Assembly: GCA_023228445.1 (NCBI GenBank)
Contig: JALOBD010000019.1
Location: forward strand, 1 to 19,862
From: Sphaerochaeta sp.
GTDB taxonomy: Bacteria; Spirochaetota; Spirochaetia; Sphaerochaetales; Sphaerochaetaceae
Reading direction: 5' to 3'
DNA length: 19,862 bases
Numbering within the stretch: position 1 is the stretch's first letter; every line of letters begins with the position of its first letter. Under the pieces are notes generated by a model. It had not been told where the DNA came from. It did no database searches and worked only from the letters and a program-made list of their open reading frames with translations. Position numbers and translations under genes: made by a program. Positions 13,906-19,862 of this stretch are shown one piece after another.

Positions 13906-13979
13906 CTTTTATACAAACCCCCTCTTTTCTATAAAACACAGACGTGTCATTGATGCAAAGAGGGGGTTTCTTATAAAAG
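13906..13979. repeat. 74-bp near-perfect palindromic element
   Basis: The inner arms 13915-13927 (AAACCCCCTCTTT) and 13957-13969 (AAAGAGGGGGTTT) are exact inverted copies. Outside them CTTTTATA (13906-13913) pairs with TATAAAAG (13972-13979), with one extra base on the right. The total stem is about 21 bp around a 29-nt loop that contains a small ACAC/GTGT hairpin. It lies between two divergently transcribed genes, where no terminator is expected. It may be a small RNA, a MITE-like repeat or a bidirectional terminator. No target duplication was found. The rest of 13843-14134 is AT-rich with no gene seen. Confidence 0.6.
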
Positions 13980-14088
13980 CCAGAATGGAAGTTATGATGA
14001 TTGTTGAAAAACACTCAGATAGTTAACAAATATAGGACTATATGAGTGATATTATATCTACATATGTGGGAATTATCACAAATAATAC

Positions 14089-14104
14089 TTTGAAAATTTT
14101 CAAA
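14089..14104. promoter_or_regulatory. 16-bp perfect palindrome upstream of the AAA15 ATPase
   Basis: TTTGAAAATTTTCAAA is its own reverse complement. It ends 30 bp before ATG 14135 and 19 bp before the ribosome site (GAGGGG, 14124-14129). The position suits a repressor operator. No convincing -35/-10 pair with a sensible leader could be fixed around it. Confidence 0.45.
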
Positions 14105-14134
14105 ACGAATGTAGTATGGGCGTGAGGGGTACAT

Positions 14135-15451
14135 ATGCTTATACGATTTTCAGTGGAAAACTACAAATCCTTCAGAGACCAGGCTACGTTCTCTATGGCT
14201 GCGACAAAGGGAACGCGTCACACCAGTCACGTGCACACCATCAAGGATAGTCGTCTGTTGAAGGGCAGCTTCATCTTCGGTGCGAATGCAAGTGGTAAGT
14301 CCAATTTTGTCGAAGCGATGCAGTTTGCACGGAATGTGGTGGTGCGAGGGGTCGATGCAAACGATACCAGTGGTTATCATTTTCGCCTACAGAAGGGGTA
14401 CGAAGAGAAGCCAGGGGTCTTTCAGTTTGATTTCTTTGTAGGGCTGCAGCAGTACTCCTATGGCTTTGCGCTCTCCTACGCCAAGCAGGTCATAGTATCG
14501 GAGTGGCTTGCCATTGTCGGTGCCAGTACCGCTAGATACGTGTTCAATCGAAACACCAACGAGGATGGGACTATCACGGTTGAGAGTGATGGTGATGGGC
14601 TCTCCGGCGAAGACAAGAATCGCTTCGGGGTGTATGTAGGGGACTATGAAGACAGCAAGAATATTCAGCTGGCACAATCGTTGATCCTCACCGACGTTGC
14701 CAAGCGGACGCATACTGATACTGGATTCTTCAAATCATTTGGTGAGGCATTCAACTGGTTTGATGCGTTGACGTTCATCTTTCCTTCAACTCGCTATCTG
14801 GATATCGGTAAGGCTGCAATGAACTCAGTACTGAAGCGCAAGCTTGAATATGCGCTCCATTACTTTGACACTGGGATTACCGCAGTTGAGCTGAAACATA
14901 TACCACTGGAAAAGATGGATGAAGAGTTGAAAAAACTCATTGGTGAGATACGCTCAGAGGGTAAATATCCCAAAATCGTTCGGCGGAACAAGGAGATTAT
15001 CCATGTGGAACGAGAGGCTGACGGACAGGCTACTGTCCATCAACTGATCATGAACCATGGTTATGATGATGAGCTCTTCCTCAGCACTGATGAGTCCGAT
15101 GGTACCGTACGCCTCTTTGACTTGATACCCTTGCTCTTGATCGAAGGACCTCGGATTGTCGTCATCGATGAAATTGGGCGGAGCCTACACTCCAAGTTGC
15201 TGGTCGCCTTCATCGAGCGGTTTTATGAACAGACTGCAGGAAAGCCTATCCAGTTAATCGCTACGACCCACGACTCCAACGTCTTGGATCTCGACCTGCT
15301 TCGCCAGGACGAGATCTGGTTTGTCGAACGGCAGAGAGACTACAATTCCCGGCTCTATTCACTCAGTGAGTTCAAGGAGCGGTTTGACAAGAACATCGAG
15401 CGCGAGTATCTGCTGGGGCGATATGGGGCTATACCATTCTTTCGAGAATGA
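14135..15451 (+). CDS. RloA-like AAA15 ATPase without RloB
   Basis: A 438-residue ABC-type ATPase of COG1106 (AAA15/RloA group). It begins with the standard MLIRFSVENYKSFRDQATFS. It has Walker A GANASGKS (residues 49-56), a signature-like ESDGTVRLFDLIPLL, Walker B IVVIDEIGRSLHS with D345-E346, and a switch histidine in ATTHDSN (H379). All ATPase motifs are present and the length is usual. Members are often followed by a TOPRIM-type RloB nuclease and linked to phage or anticodon-nuclease defence. Here the stop is followed within 60 bp by a terminator and then an opposite-strand gene, so no partner is encoded. Single-gene versions exist in genomes, so lone function cannot be ruled out. The start at 14135 follows GAGGGG by five bases. 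Palindromes upstream suggest regulation. Confidence 0.8.
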   Translation: MLIRFSVENYKSFRDQATFSMAATKGTRHTSHVHTIKDSRLLKGSFIFGANASGKSNFVEAMQFARNVVVRGVDANDTSGYHFRLQKGYEEKPGVFQFDFFVGLQQYSYGFALSYAKQVIVSEWLAIVGASTARYVFNRNTNEDGTITVESDGDGLSGEDKNRFGVYVGDYEDSKNIQLAQSLILTDVAKRTHTDTGFFKSFGEAFNWFDALTFIFPSTRYLDIGKAAMNSVLKRKLEYALHYFDTGITAVELKHIPLEKMDEELKKLIGEIRSEGKYPKIVRRNKEIIHVEREADGQATVHQLIMNHGYDDELFLSTDESDGTVRLFDLIPLLLIEGPRIVVIDEIGRSLHSKLLVAFIERFYEQTAGKPIQLIATTHDSNVLDLDLLRQDEIWFVERQRDYNSRLYSLSEFKERFDKNIEREYLLGRYGAIPFFRE

Positions 15452-15489
15452 GAGTCTGGGCTGGATCATCCGTGAGTAGTATGAAAGCC

Positions 15490-15516
15490 AAAGGCCTCGT
15501 TGATGAGGCCTTTCGT
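15490..15516 (+). terminator. Intrinsic terminator after the AAA15 ATPase
   Basis: AAAGGCCTC (15490-15498) and GAGGCCTTT (15505-15513) form a perfect 9-bp stem with a 6-nt loop. The stem's own A and T ends provide a short U tract in either direction, so it may also stop the leftward gene at 15613. The U tract is short. Confidence 0.7.
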
Positions 15517-15612
15517 ACTCCTTCTGCACCGGGTAGATGAGCTACATTCAATGTAGGGCTGGGAATGCACCGTGTCAAGAATGCTTTCAGCTCCAAGCCA
15601 ACAGCAGACTCC

Positions 15613-16350
15613 TTACCCCGCTCTCACCCGCCTGATGTTCTTGTTCAGCCTTGGCCTGAGTACCAGCTTGTAGCGAGATGTCCTCGTTCTTCGCTCTGCC
15701 TCCGGATGGGCAGCGAAGAACGAATCAGGATCCGGGAAGCTTCCCAGCTCTCCTCTGATAGCCTTTCCCTGGATCGAGGTCTCCTCTCCCTCCCACTTGA
15801 TGGGAGGGTTGCGAAAGTTGAGCGTGGCGATGCCGTAGCCGTAGAAGCTTCCCATGTAGTCTGGGTACCGAGCCTGGAGCTTAGCAAGGTAGGGGCGATC
15901 GACGATGTGGCCGCCGAGCTCCACCCACTTGTTCTGGTAGTACACGCTCACCCAGCTGTGAAAGAGCGTCTTGGGTGAGAGGTGTATGACGATACCCTTG
16001 AGGAGCCCCCGGTGGAGGATGCGGCCCACCATCGCCGCCTCCATCCTGCACGGAATTCCCGAAGAGCGAAGGAGCGTCATCAGCAGGGTGGTCTTGGTCA
16101 GGCAGTTCCCCATCCCCAGGCGTAGCACCGCTGAGCCTGGAATCTGAAAGTTTGCCGTATACCCGTAGGGAATCTCATCGCGCACCATCGTATAGATGGC
16201 CTCAATCCGTTCAGAAATGGAATTGATGTGTTTCCATCCCCGCTGCTCAACAAGAGCGACAATCGCCTCGCTCTCATAATCGAGCAGTGGGGATGCCTGT
16301 GTAAAGATACCCAGTTCAGATGTTCTCATGAGTGACTCCATCTGTGCCAT
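15613..16350 (-). CDS. Transglutaminase-like domain protein
   Basis: A protein of up to 245 residues with a transglutaminase/cysteine-protease-like core. The segment GMGNCLTKTTLLMTLLRSSG supplies the catalytic-type C83, and TLFHSWVSVYYQNKWVELGG supplies H131. The third residue, normally Asp in a W-x-x-L-D context, aligns with Gly146; E144 or D151 might replace it. The preceding YGYTANFQIPGSAVLRL is also typical. No signal peptide or membrane segment is seen, so it is probably cytoplasmic. The start is uncertain: ATG 16350, 16341 and 16329 are in frame, and the last has GGAG six bases before it. The basic tail (RYKLVLRPRLNKNIRRVRAG) is unusual. The substrate is unknown. It is divergent from aroE. 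Confidence 0.7.
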   Translation of the reverse strand: MAQMESLMRTSELGIFTQASPLLDYESEAIVALVEQRGWKHINSISERIEAIYTMVRDEIPYGYTANFQIPGSAVLRLGMGNCLTKTTLLMTLLRSSGIPCRMEAAMVGRILHRGLLKGIVIHLSPKTLFHSWVSVYYQNKWVELGGHIVDRPYLAKLQARYPDYMGSFYGYGIATLNFRNPPIKWEGEETSIQGKAIRGELGSFPDPDSFFAAHPEAERRTRTSRYKLVLRPRLNKNIRRVRAG

Positions 16351-16463
16351 ATTAATGATACTCTACCACCATTTCTATGTTCTTTCCACCTTAATTGAAA
16401 ACCTTCTATCCCTTGGTGGAGTTCCCAACCTAGTGTATCCTATTGCTAAAGGAGTATTGGACA

Positions 16464-17339
16464 ATGGATACCCTCACCGCCTTGATGAACGGCCCCCTCT
16501 CTCCTCTCTACTGTTGTATCGGCGATCCCGTGGTGGGCAACCCCACCCAGTATATGATAGAACAAGCCTTCGCCGCCCTTGGTTACCCGGGAAGGTATGT
16601 GACCATCCACATCCCAGCCAAAGATCTGGAGGATGCGGTGAAGGCGATCAGGACGCTTGGCTTTGCCGGTGCCAATGTCACCACCCCGCACAAGCAGACC
16701 ATCATTCCGTTTCTCGATACCCTCACCGACAGCGCTCACCTCAGCGGGGCGGTCAACTGCATCACCAGAGGTGAAGACGGCTCCCTCATTGGGGACAACA
16801 CCGACGGCAAAGGCTTCTTTCGTACCCTGGTCTCCCACGTGCCCGATTGGCAAGAGCGCACTATCCTCATCTTCGGCGCAGGAGGCGCGGCAGCGGCTAT
16901 CACCGCTGAGCTCGTCCTCGCCGAAGCCAAGGAGGTGGTGATCATCAACAGGACTGAAGAGAGGGCCCAAGCGCTTGTCCAGCGGATGCAGAGTATCAGC
17001 AGGACAACAGTACGCACCGCACTCTGGAATGGTACCTATCCCATCAATGAGGACCGACTCATCGTTGTTCAGGCTACCAGTGTCGGTCTCTTCGATGAGG
17101 AGGTGGTCATCGATGTCTCTTTCAAGACGGGTCTGACAGACGTCATCGCCTGCGATGTCGTCTTCAATCCGGTAAAGACAAAATTCCTCTCTCTTGCCGA
17201 GGAGGCGGGAGCCGTCACCCTCGATGGCCTTGGCATGCTGGTAGAGCAGGGGGCCATTGCCATCGAGGATTGGACAGGCAAAAGCCCTGACCGCCTGCTG
17301 ATGAAGAGCGCGCTTGAACATGCGTTCTCTGCCAGATGA
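16464..17339 (+). CDS. aroE: Shikimate dehydrogenase family protein (AroE)
   Basis: 291 residues from ATG 16464, chosen because AAGGAG lies nine bases upstream; a TTG at 16443 would place that site inside the gene. AroE reduces 3-dehydroshikimate with NADPH in chorismate synthesis. Visible motifs are GANVTTPHK (catalytic-type K77), SGAVNCI (N98), GDNTDGKGF (D114), the nucleotide loop GAGGAAAAI (138-146), INRTEERA with the arginine expected for NADP, and DGLGMLVEQGAIAIEDWTG near the end. The shikimate-binding SxSP-x-x-HN stretch is divergent: residues 25-33 read GNPTQYMIE, so the two serines are Asn26 and Thr28. A related substrate, such as in the quinate/shikimate-like subfamilies, is therefore possible. 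No other shikimate gene is adjacent. The nusG-like gene follows 33 bp later on the same strand. Confidence 0.82.
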   Translation: MDTLTALMNGPLSPLYCCIGDPVVGNPTQYMIEQAFAALGYPGRYVTIHIPAKDLEDAVKAIRTLGFAGANVTTPHKQTIIPFLDTLTDSAHLSGAVNCITRGEDGSLIGDNTDGKGFFRTLVSHVPDWQERTILIFGAGGAAAAITAELVLAEAKEVVIINRTEERAQALVQRMQSISRTTVRTALWNGTYPINEDRLIVVQATSVGLFDEEVVIDVSFKTGLTDVIACDVVFNPVKTKFLSLAEEAGAVTLDGLGMLVEQGAIAIEDWTGKSPDRLLMKSALEHAFSAR

Positions 17340-17372
17340 CAAAAAGAACGAATTGTTCTACTATGAGCGACT

Positions 17373-17921
17373 ATGAACTACTACTTCATCGCCTGTAGGA
17401 GCGGCAAGGAGGAGAAGACCAAAGCGCATCTGCTCAGGCTCTTTGCCCGGGAGATGGGCGAAGAGTTTGATGTGCAGATCTATATCCCCATGCGCGAGAT
17501 GATCGACCGGCGCAAGGGCAAGAAGATCATGAACAATCGCCCGATCCTCCCAGGCTACCTCCTTGCCGCCAGCGAGGAGGACCTCTCCCTGTACATCCAA
17601 GATGTACGGAGAGTCGTCAGCTGTTATGGGTTTTTACGGTATGTGGACCGGTCCATCACACTGAGGGGGGTGGACTACGCCTACGCTGCTTGGATCATGC
17701 ACAACAAGGGGACCATCAAGCCAAGCCGGGCGATTTTCAAGAAGGGGGAGCCCATCAAGATTATCGATGGGCCGATGAAGGACTTCTTCGGCACCATCGT
17801 GGCGGTAGACTATCGCCACAGCCGGGCGACGGTGGAGTTCGAGTTCTATGATGTCATTCGGCGTGTCTCGATGCCCGTCGAGTTCATTGAAAGCGACGGG
17901 AGCATCGGTGATGTGATGTAA
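17373..17921 (+). CDS. NusG paralogue (LoaP/UpxY/RfaH-like antiterminator)
   Basis: A 182-residue protein with an NGN domain (YYFIACRSGKEEKTKAHLLR, then QIYIPMREMIDRRKGKKIMN, RPILPGYLLAAS and a later RVVSCYGFLRYVD) followed by a KOW domain (KKGEPIKIIDGPMKDFFGTI, then VAVDYRHSRATVEFEF). It would bind RNA polymerase and ribosomal or RNA partners to change elongation. Housekeeping NusG normally sits with secE and ribosomal genes; this copy instead precedes a nucleotide-sugar dehydratase of polysaccharide assembly. That is the typical setting of operon-specific paralogues such as LoaP, UpxY and RfaH. The pattern R-P-x-L-P-G-Y is like the NusG-specific FPGYV strand. The ATG at 17373 has no strong ribosome site, and ATG 17363 is out of frame. 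A role in antitermination through the downstream operon is inferred. Confidence 0.82.
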   Translation: MNYYFIACRSGKEEKTKAHLLRLFAREMGEEFDVQIYIPMREMIDRRKGKKIMNNRPILPGYLLAASEEDLSLYIQDVRRVVSCYGFLRYVDRSITLRGVDYAYAAWIMHNKGTIKPSRAIFKKGEPIKIIDGPMKDFFGTIVAVDYRHSRATVEFEFYDVIRRVSMPVEFIESDGSIGDVM

Positions 17922-17937
17922 TTATGACATACCTGAG

Positions 17938-17974
17938 TTGTTATACTGATAGCGGTATGATATAGTTTCCGCTA
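17938..17974 (+). promoter_or_regulatory. Candidate promoter and small hairpin before the dehydratase gene
   Basis: TTGTTA (17938-17943) and TATAGT (17961-17966) are 17 bp apart. TAGCGG (17950-17955) and CCGCTA (17969-17974) form a 6-bp stem with a 13-nt loop across the same stretch. The 117-bp gap between the NusG-like gene and the dehydratase could be either a second promoter or an RNA target of the NusG paralogue. Sequence alone does not decide. Confidence 0.3.
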
Positions 17975-18038
17975 CCGATGCCCCTTTGATCTACAACACG
18001 ACTGGTATGACACACTATGTAAAAAAGGAGTTCTATGG

Positions 18039-19862
18039 ATGGCTGAGATTTTGACCTTCCAGTTCTTCAAGCGCATCGGTTTGATTGCAGTCGACGTTCT
18101 CTTGCTCCTCCTGGCCAGCGCCGTCGGCGCTTGGACAGTCTTCGGCCTTGCCGCACCATCGATCCTGCCCACCATCACATACCTAAATATCGTGGCCATC
18201 ATCATCATCCTCTTAGCGGTGCGCTTCTACCGCATCAGGATCAGCGAAAGCTCACTGGACGTGCTCAGCCGCGGTATGACCGGCTTTGTGCCGGTCTTCT
18301 TCATGGCCTCCCTCATCCTCGGCGCCTACCTGGGCTTTCGCTCCCGATGGATTCCCTACCTTGTCATCACCGACGCCTTCGGCTTCATGCTGGTGATGTT
18401 CAGCCGACTCTCCTGGCGCATCCTGCTCTCTTATCGTAGTCGCCAGGACTCCGCCCACCTTCCCCGAGCTGTCATCTACGGGGCTGGGGAGTTGGGCGGT
18501 ACACTGGTACGCCAGTACCAGAAGGGTAAGCTTGCCTACCACATCGTCGGCTTCGTCGATGACGATGCCAACCTCAAAGGCAGCTACATACTGGGCACCC
18601 GTGTATACGGCACGATCAAGGATCTTGAGCAGATCCTGCGCGATCAAAAGGCGAAGGTCCTCATCATCGCCATCACCGAGATCGAGCAGGAGCTGATGAT
18701 CGCCGCCGTCGATGCCGCCAATGAGACGGGCGCCGAGGTGAAGGTCATCCCCTCGCTCTTTGAGATCCAGCAGGGGTCCAAGGAGCTGGATTTGAGGAGC
18801 CTCGATTACACCGACCTCCTCGGCCGACCGCTGATCAAGATCGACAAGCGCCCGATCGAAGAGATGGTGCAGCACAAGCGCATCCTCATCACCGGGGCAG
18901 GCGGCTCCATTGGAGCCGAAATCTGCCGCCAGCTGCTCACCTATGGACCGAGCCAGTTGATTCTCTTGGACATCGATGAGACGGAGCTCCACGACCTCTC
19001 TCTAGCATTGCACAACTGGCAGAAGGAGTGGAGCGAGATCATTGTACCGGTGGTCTGTGATGTGAAGAACAAGGCAAAGCTCGACCGGATCATCAAGACC
19101 TACCGGCCTCAGTTGATCTTCCATGCAGCGGCCTACAAGCATGTGCCGCTGCAGGAGCTCTACCCGGAGGAGGCGATCACCAACAATATCCTTGGCTCCT
19201 ATGCACTGCTGAGGAGTGCGAGGGAGCACCACACCGAGAAGGTGATCGTCATCTCCACCGACAAGGCGGTCAACCCCACCAATGTGATGGGAGCCACCAA
19301 ACGGGTGGTCGAGCTCTTGGCCAGCGCGATGACGAGTAAAGAGACCGAGATCATCTCGGTACGCTTCGGCAACGTGCTCGGCAGCCGGGGAAGCATGCTT
19401 CCCCTCTTCATGGAACAGATCAAGGCGGGCGTGCCCATCACGGTGACGCACAAGGAGATCATCCGCTACTTCATGGCGATCCCCGAGGCGGTGGGCCTCG
19501 TCTTCAAGGCCGCGGCAATGGCCACCGGTGGCGAGGTGATGGTCCTCGATATGGGCCGTCCGGTGAAGATCCATGACTTTGCCGAAAAACTCGTCAAGTA
19601 CTACGGGGACGGGCGAAGCAAGGTCATCGTCACCGGCCTCAGGCCCGGTGAGAAGCTCTACGAGGAGCTGCTCGCCGACAACGACACCACCATCGCCACC
19701 GAAGACAGCCTCGTCTTCAAGGCGAGGGTGAACCACCACACCATCACCGAGGAAGAATTCATCACCGACCACCTTCCCATCTTCCAGGAGAGCAACGATC
19801 CCAAAGAGATGCTCACCTCCCTCCACATCCTTGTCCCAGAGTTCGTCAGCAATGGGAAGGTG
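18039..19862 (+). CDS. WbpM/PglF/CapD-type UDP-sugar 4,6-dehydratase, 3' end outside window
   Basis: 608 codons are visible and the frame is still open at the edge. Four hydrophobic segments near residues 9-33, 40-58, 76-96 and 100-120 anchor the protein. A first Rossmann-like domain (AVIYGAGELGGTLVRQYQKG, GFVDDD) follows, then the catalytic extended SDR domain with TGAGGSIG (285-292), HAAAYKHVPL, STDKA (406-410), and MGATK (417-421). The catalytic tyrosine of ordinary SDRs is Met417 here, as is known for this large membrane-bound subfamily, which makes UDP-4-keto-6-deoxy sugars (typically from UDP-GlcNAc) for surface glycans or protein glycosylation. RPGEKLYEEL is also a family mark. The start at 18039 lies eight bases after AAGGAG; ATG 18035 stops after three codons. 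It probably begins a polysaccharide operon after the NusG paralogue. Confidence 0.92.
   Translation, partial: MAEILTFQFFKRIGLIAVDVLLLLLASAVGAWTVFGLAAPSILPTITYLNIVAIIIILLAVRFYRIRISESSLDVLSRGMTGFVPVFFMASLILGAYLGFRSRWIPYLVITDAFGFMLVMFSRLSWRILLSYRSRQDSAHLPRAVIYGAGELGGTLVRQYQKGKLAYHIVGFVDDDANLKGSYILGTRVYGTIKDLEQILRDQKAKVLIIAITEIEQELMIAAVDAANETGAEVKVIPSLFEIQQGSKELDLRSLDYTDLLGRPLIKIDKRPIEEMVQHKRILITGAGGSIGAEICRQLLTYGPSQLILLDIDETELHDLSLALHNWQKEWSEIIVPVVCDVKNKAKLDRIIKTYRPQLIFHAAAYKHVPLQELYPEEAITNNILGSYALLRSAREHHTEKVIVISTDKAVNPTNVMGATKRVVELLASAMTSKETEIISVRFGNVLGSRGSMLPLFMEQIKAGVPITVTHKEIIRYFMAIPEAVGLVFKAAAMATGGEVMVLDMGRPVKIHDFAEKLVKYYGDGRSKVIVTGLRPGEKLYEELLADNDTTIATEDSLVFKARVNHHTITEEEFITDHLPIFQESNDPKEMLTSLHILVPEFVSNGKV

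Noticed and set aside
16446..17342. Long minus-strand frame opposite aroE
   Set aside because: It is a mirror of the aroE codons; all AroE motifs are on the plus strand.
18252..19826. Two long minus-strand frames opposite the dehydratase
   Set aside because: Compositionally biased antisense frames over a gene whose SDR motifs are unambiguous.
1..19862. CRISPR arrays, tRNA or rRNA genes
   Set aside because: No regularly spaced repeats, no cloverleaf-like CCA/T-loop patterns and no rRNA-like conserved stretches were noticed by eye.

Overview
This is a bacterial chromosome window of about 50-55% G+C. A fermentative spirochaete of the Sphaerochaeta type would fit the mix of genes (selenophosphate synthase, a divergent AroE, a NusG paralogue beside a sugar dehydratase, many AAA+/DUF4143 ATPases). 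That guess rests on overall gene content and style, not on any marker gene, and it is only moderate. No rRNA, tRNA or CRISPR array was seen.

Layout. Positions 1-1100 are a gene graveyard: a minus-strand fragment of a GHKL-type ATP-binding protein, the last ~105 residues of a DUF4143 ATPase, and a helical fragment with an in-frame stop. Next comes an intact YjdF-like membrane protein (1233-2033). A small AT-richer cassette follows: an ABC-type AAA ATPase (2264-3415) with a 4-bp overlapping TOPRIM-like partner that carries a frameshift (3412-3944). The cassette is flanked on its far side by a diverged copy of the yjdF 3' end (3979-4120). An intact DUF4143 ATPase (4126-5331, minus) is divergent from an AbiEi-type antitoxin without a toxin (5541-6134); their shared intergenic region holds two strong palindromes. 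From 6194 to 9967 there are two DUF4143 ATPases facing away from each other, both missing their Walker A ends. The right-hand one is also split by a complete IS1634/IS4-type insertion sequence (7503-9225) with a 6-bp target duplication.

The second half mixes housekeeping genes with more defence or toxin-antitoxin remains. selD (10126-11151) converges on an AlbA_2/GHKL protein (11245-12396). Then come a second AbiEi-like (DUF6088-type) gene with a 30-codon stump of its AbiEii-like toxin, an orphan XRE regulator, a 74-bp palindromic element, and a RloA-like AAA15 ATPase lacking RloB (14135-15451). After a clear terminator there is a transglutaminase-like protein (minus), then aroE (16464-17339), a NusG/LoaP/UpxY-like elongation factor (17373-17921) and the start of a WbpM/PglF/CapD-type nucleotide-sugar dehydratase that runs off the window. 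The last two probably begin a surface-polysaccharide operon controlled by its own NusG paralogue.

Overall the region looks like a repeatedly used landing zone: antitoxins and ATPases persist while their toxins, nucleases or Walker A domains have been lost. The best candidate for a less-described system is the ATPase-TOPRIM pair at 2264-3944. The strongest regulatory signals are the palindromes at 5387-5438, 5501-5535, 13906-13979 and 14089-14104.
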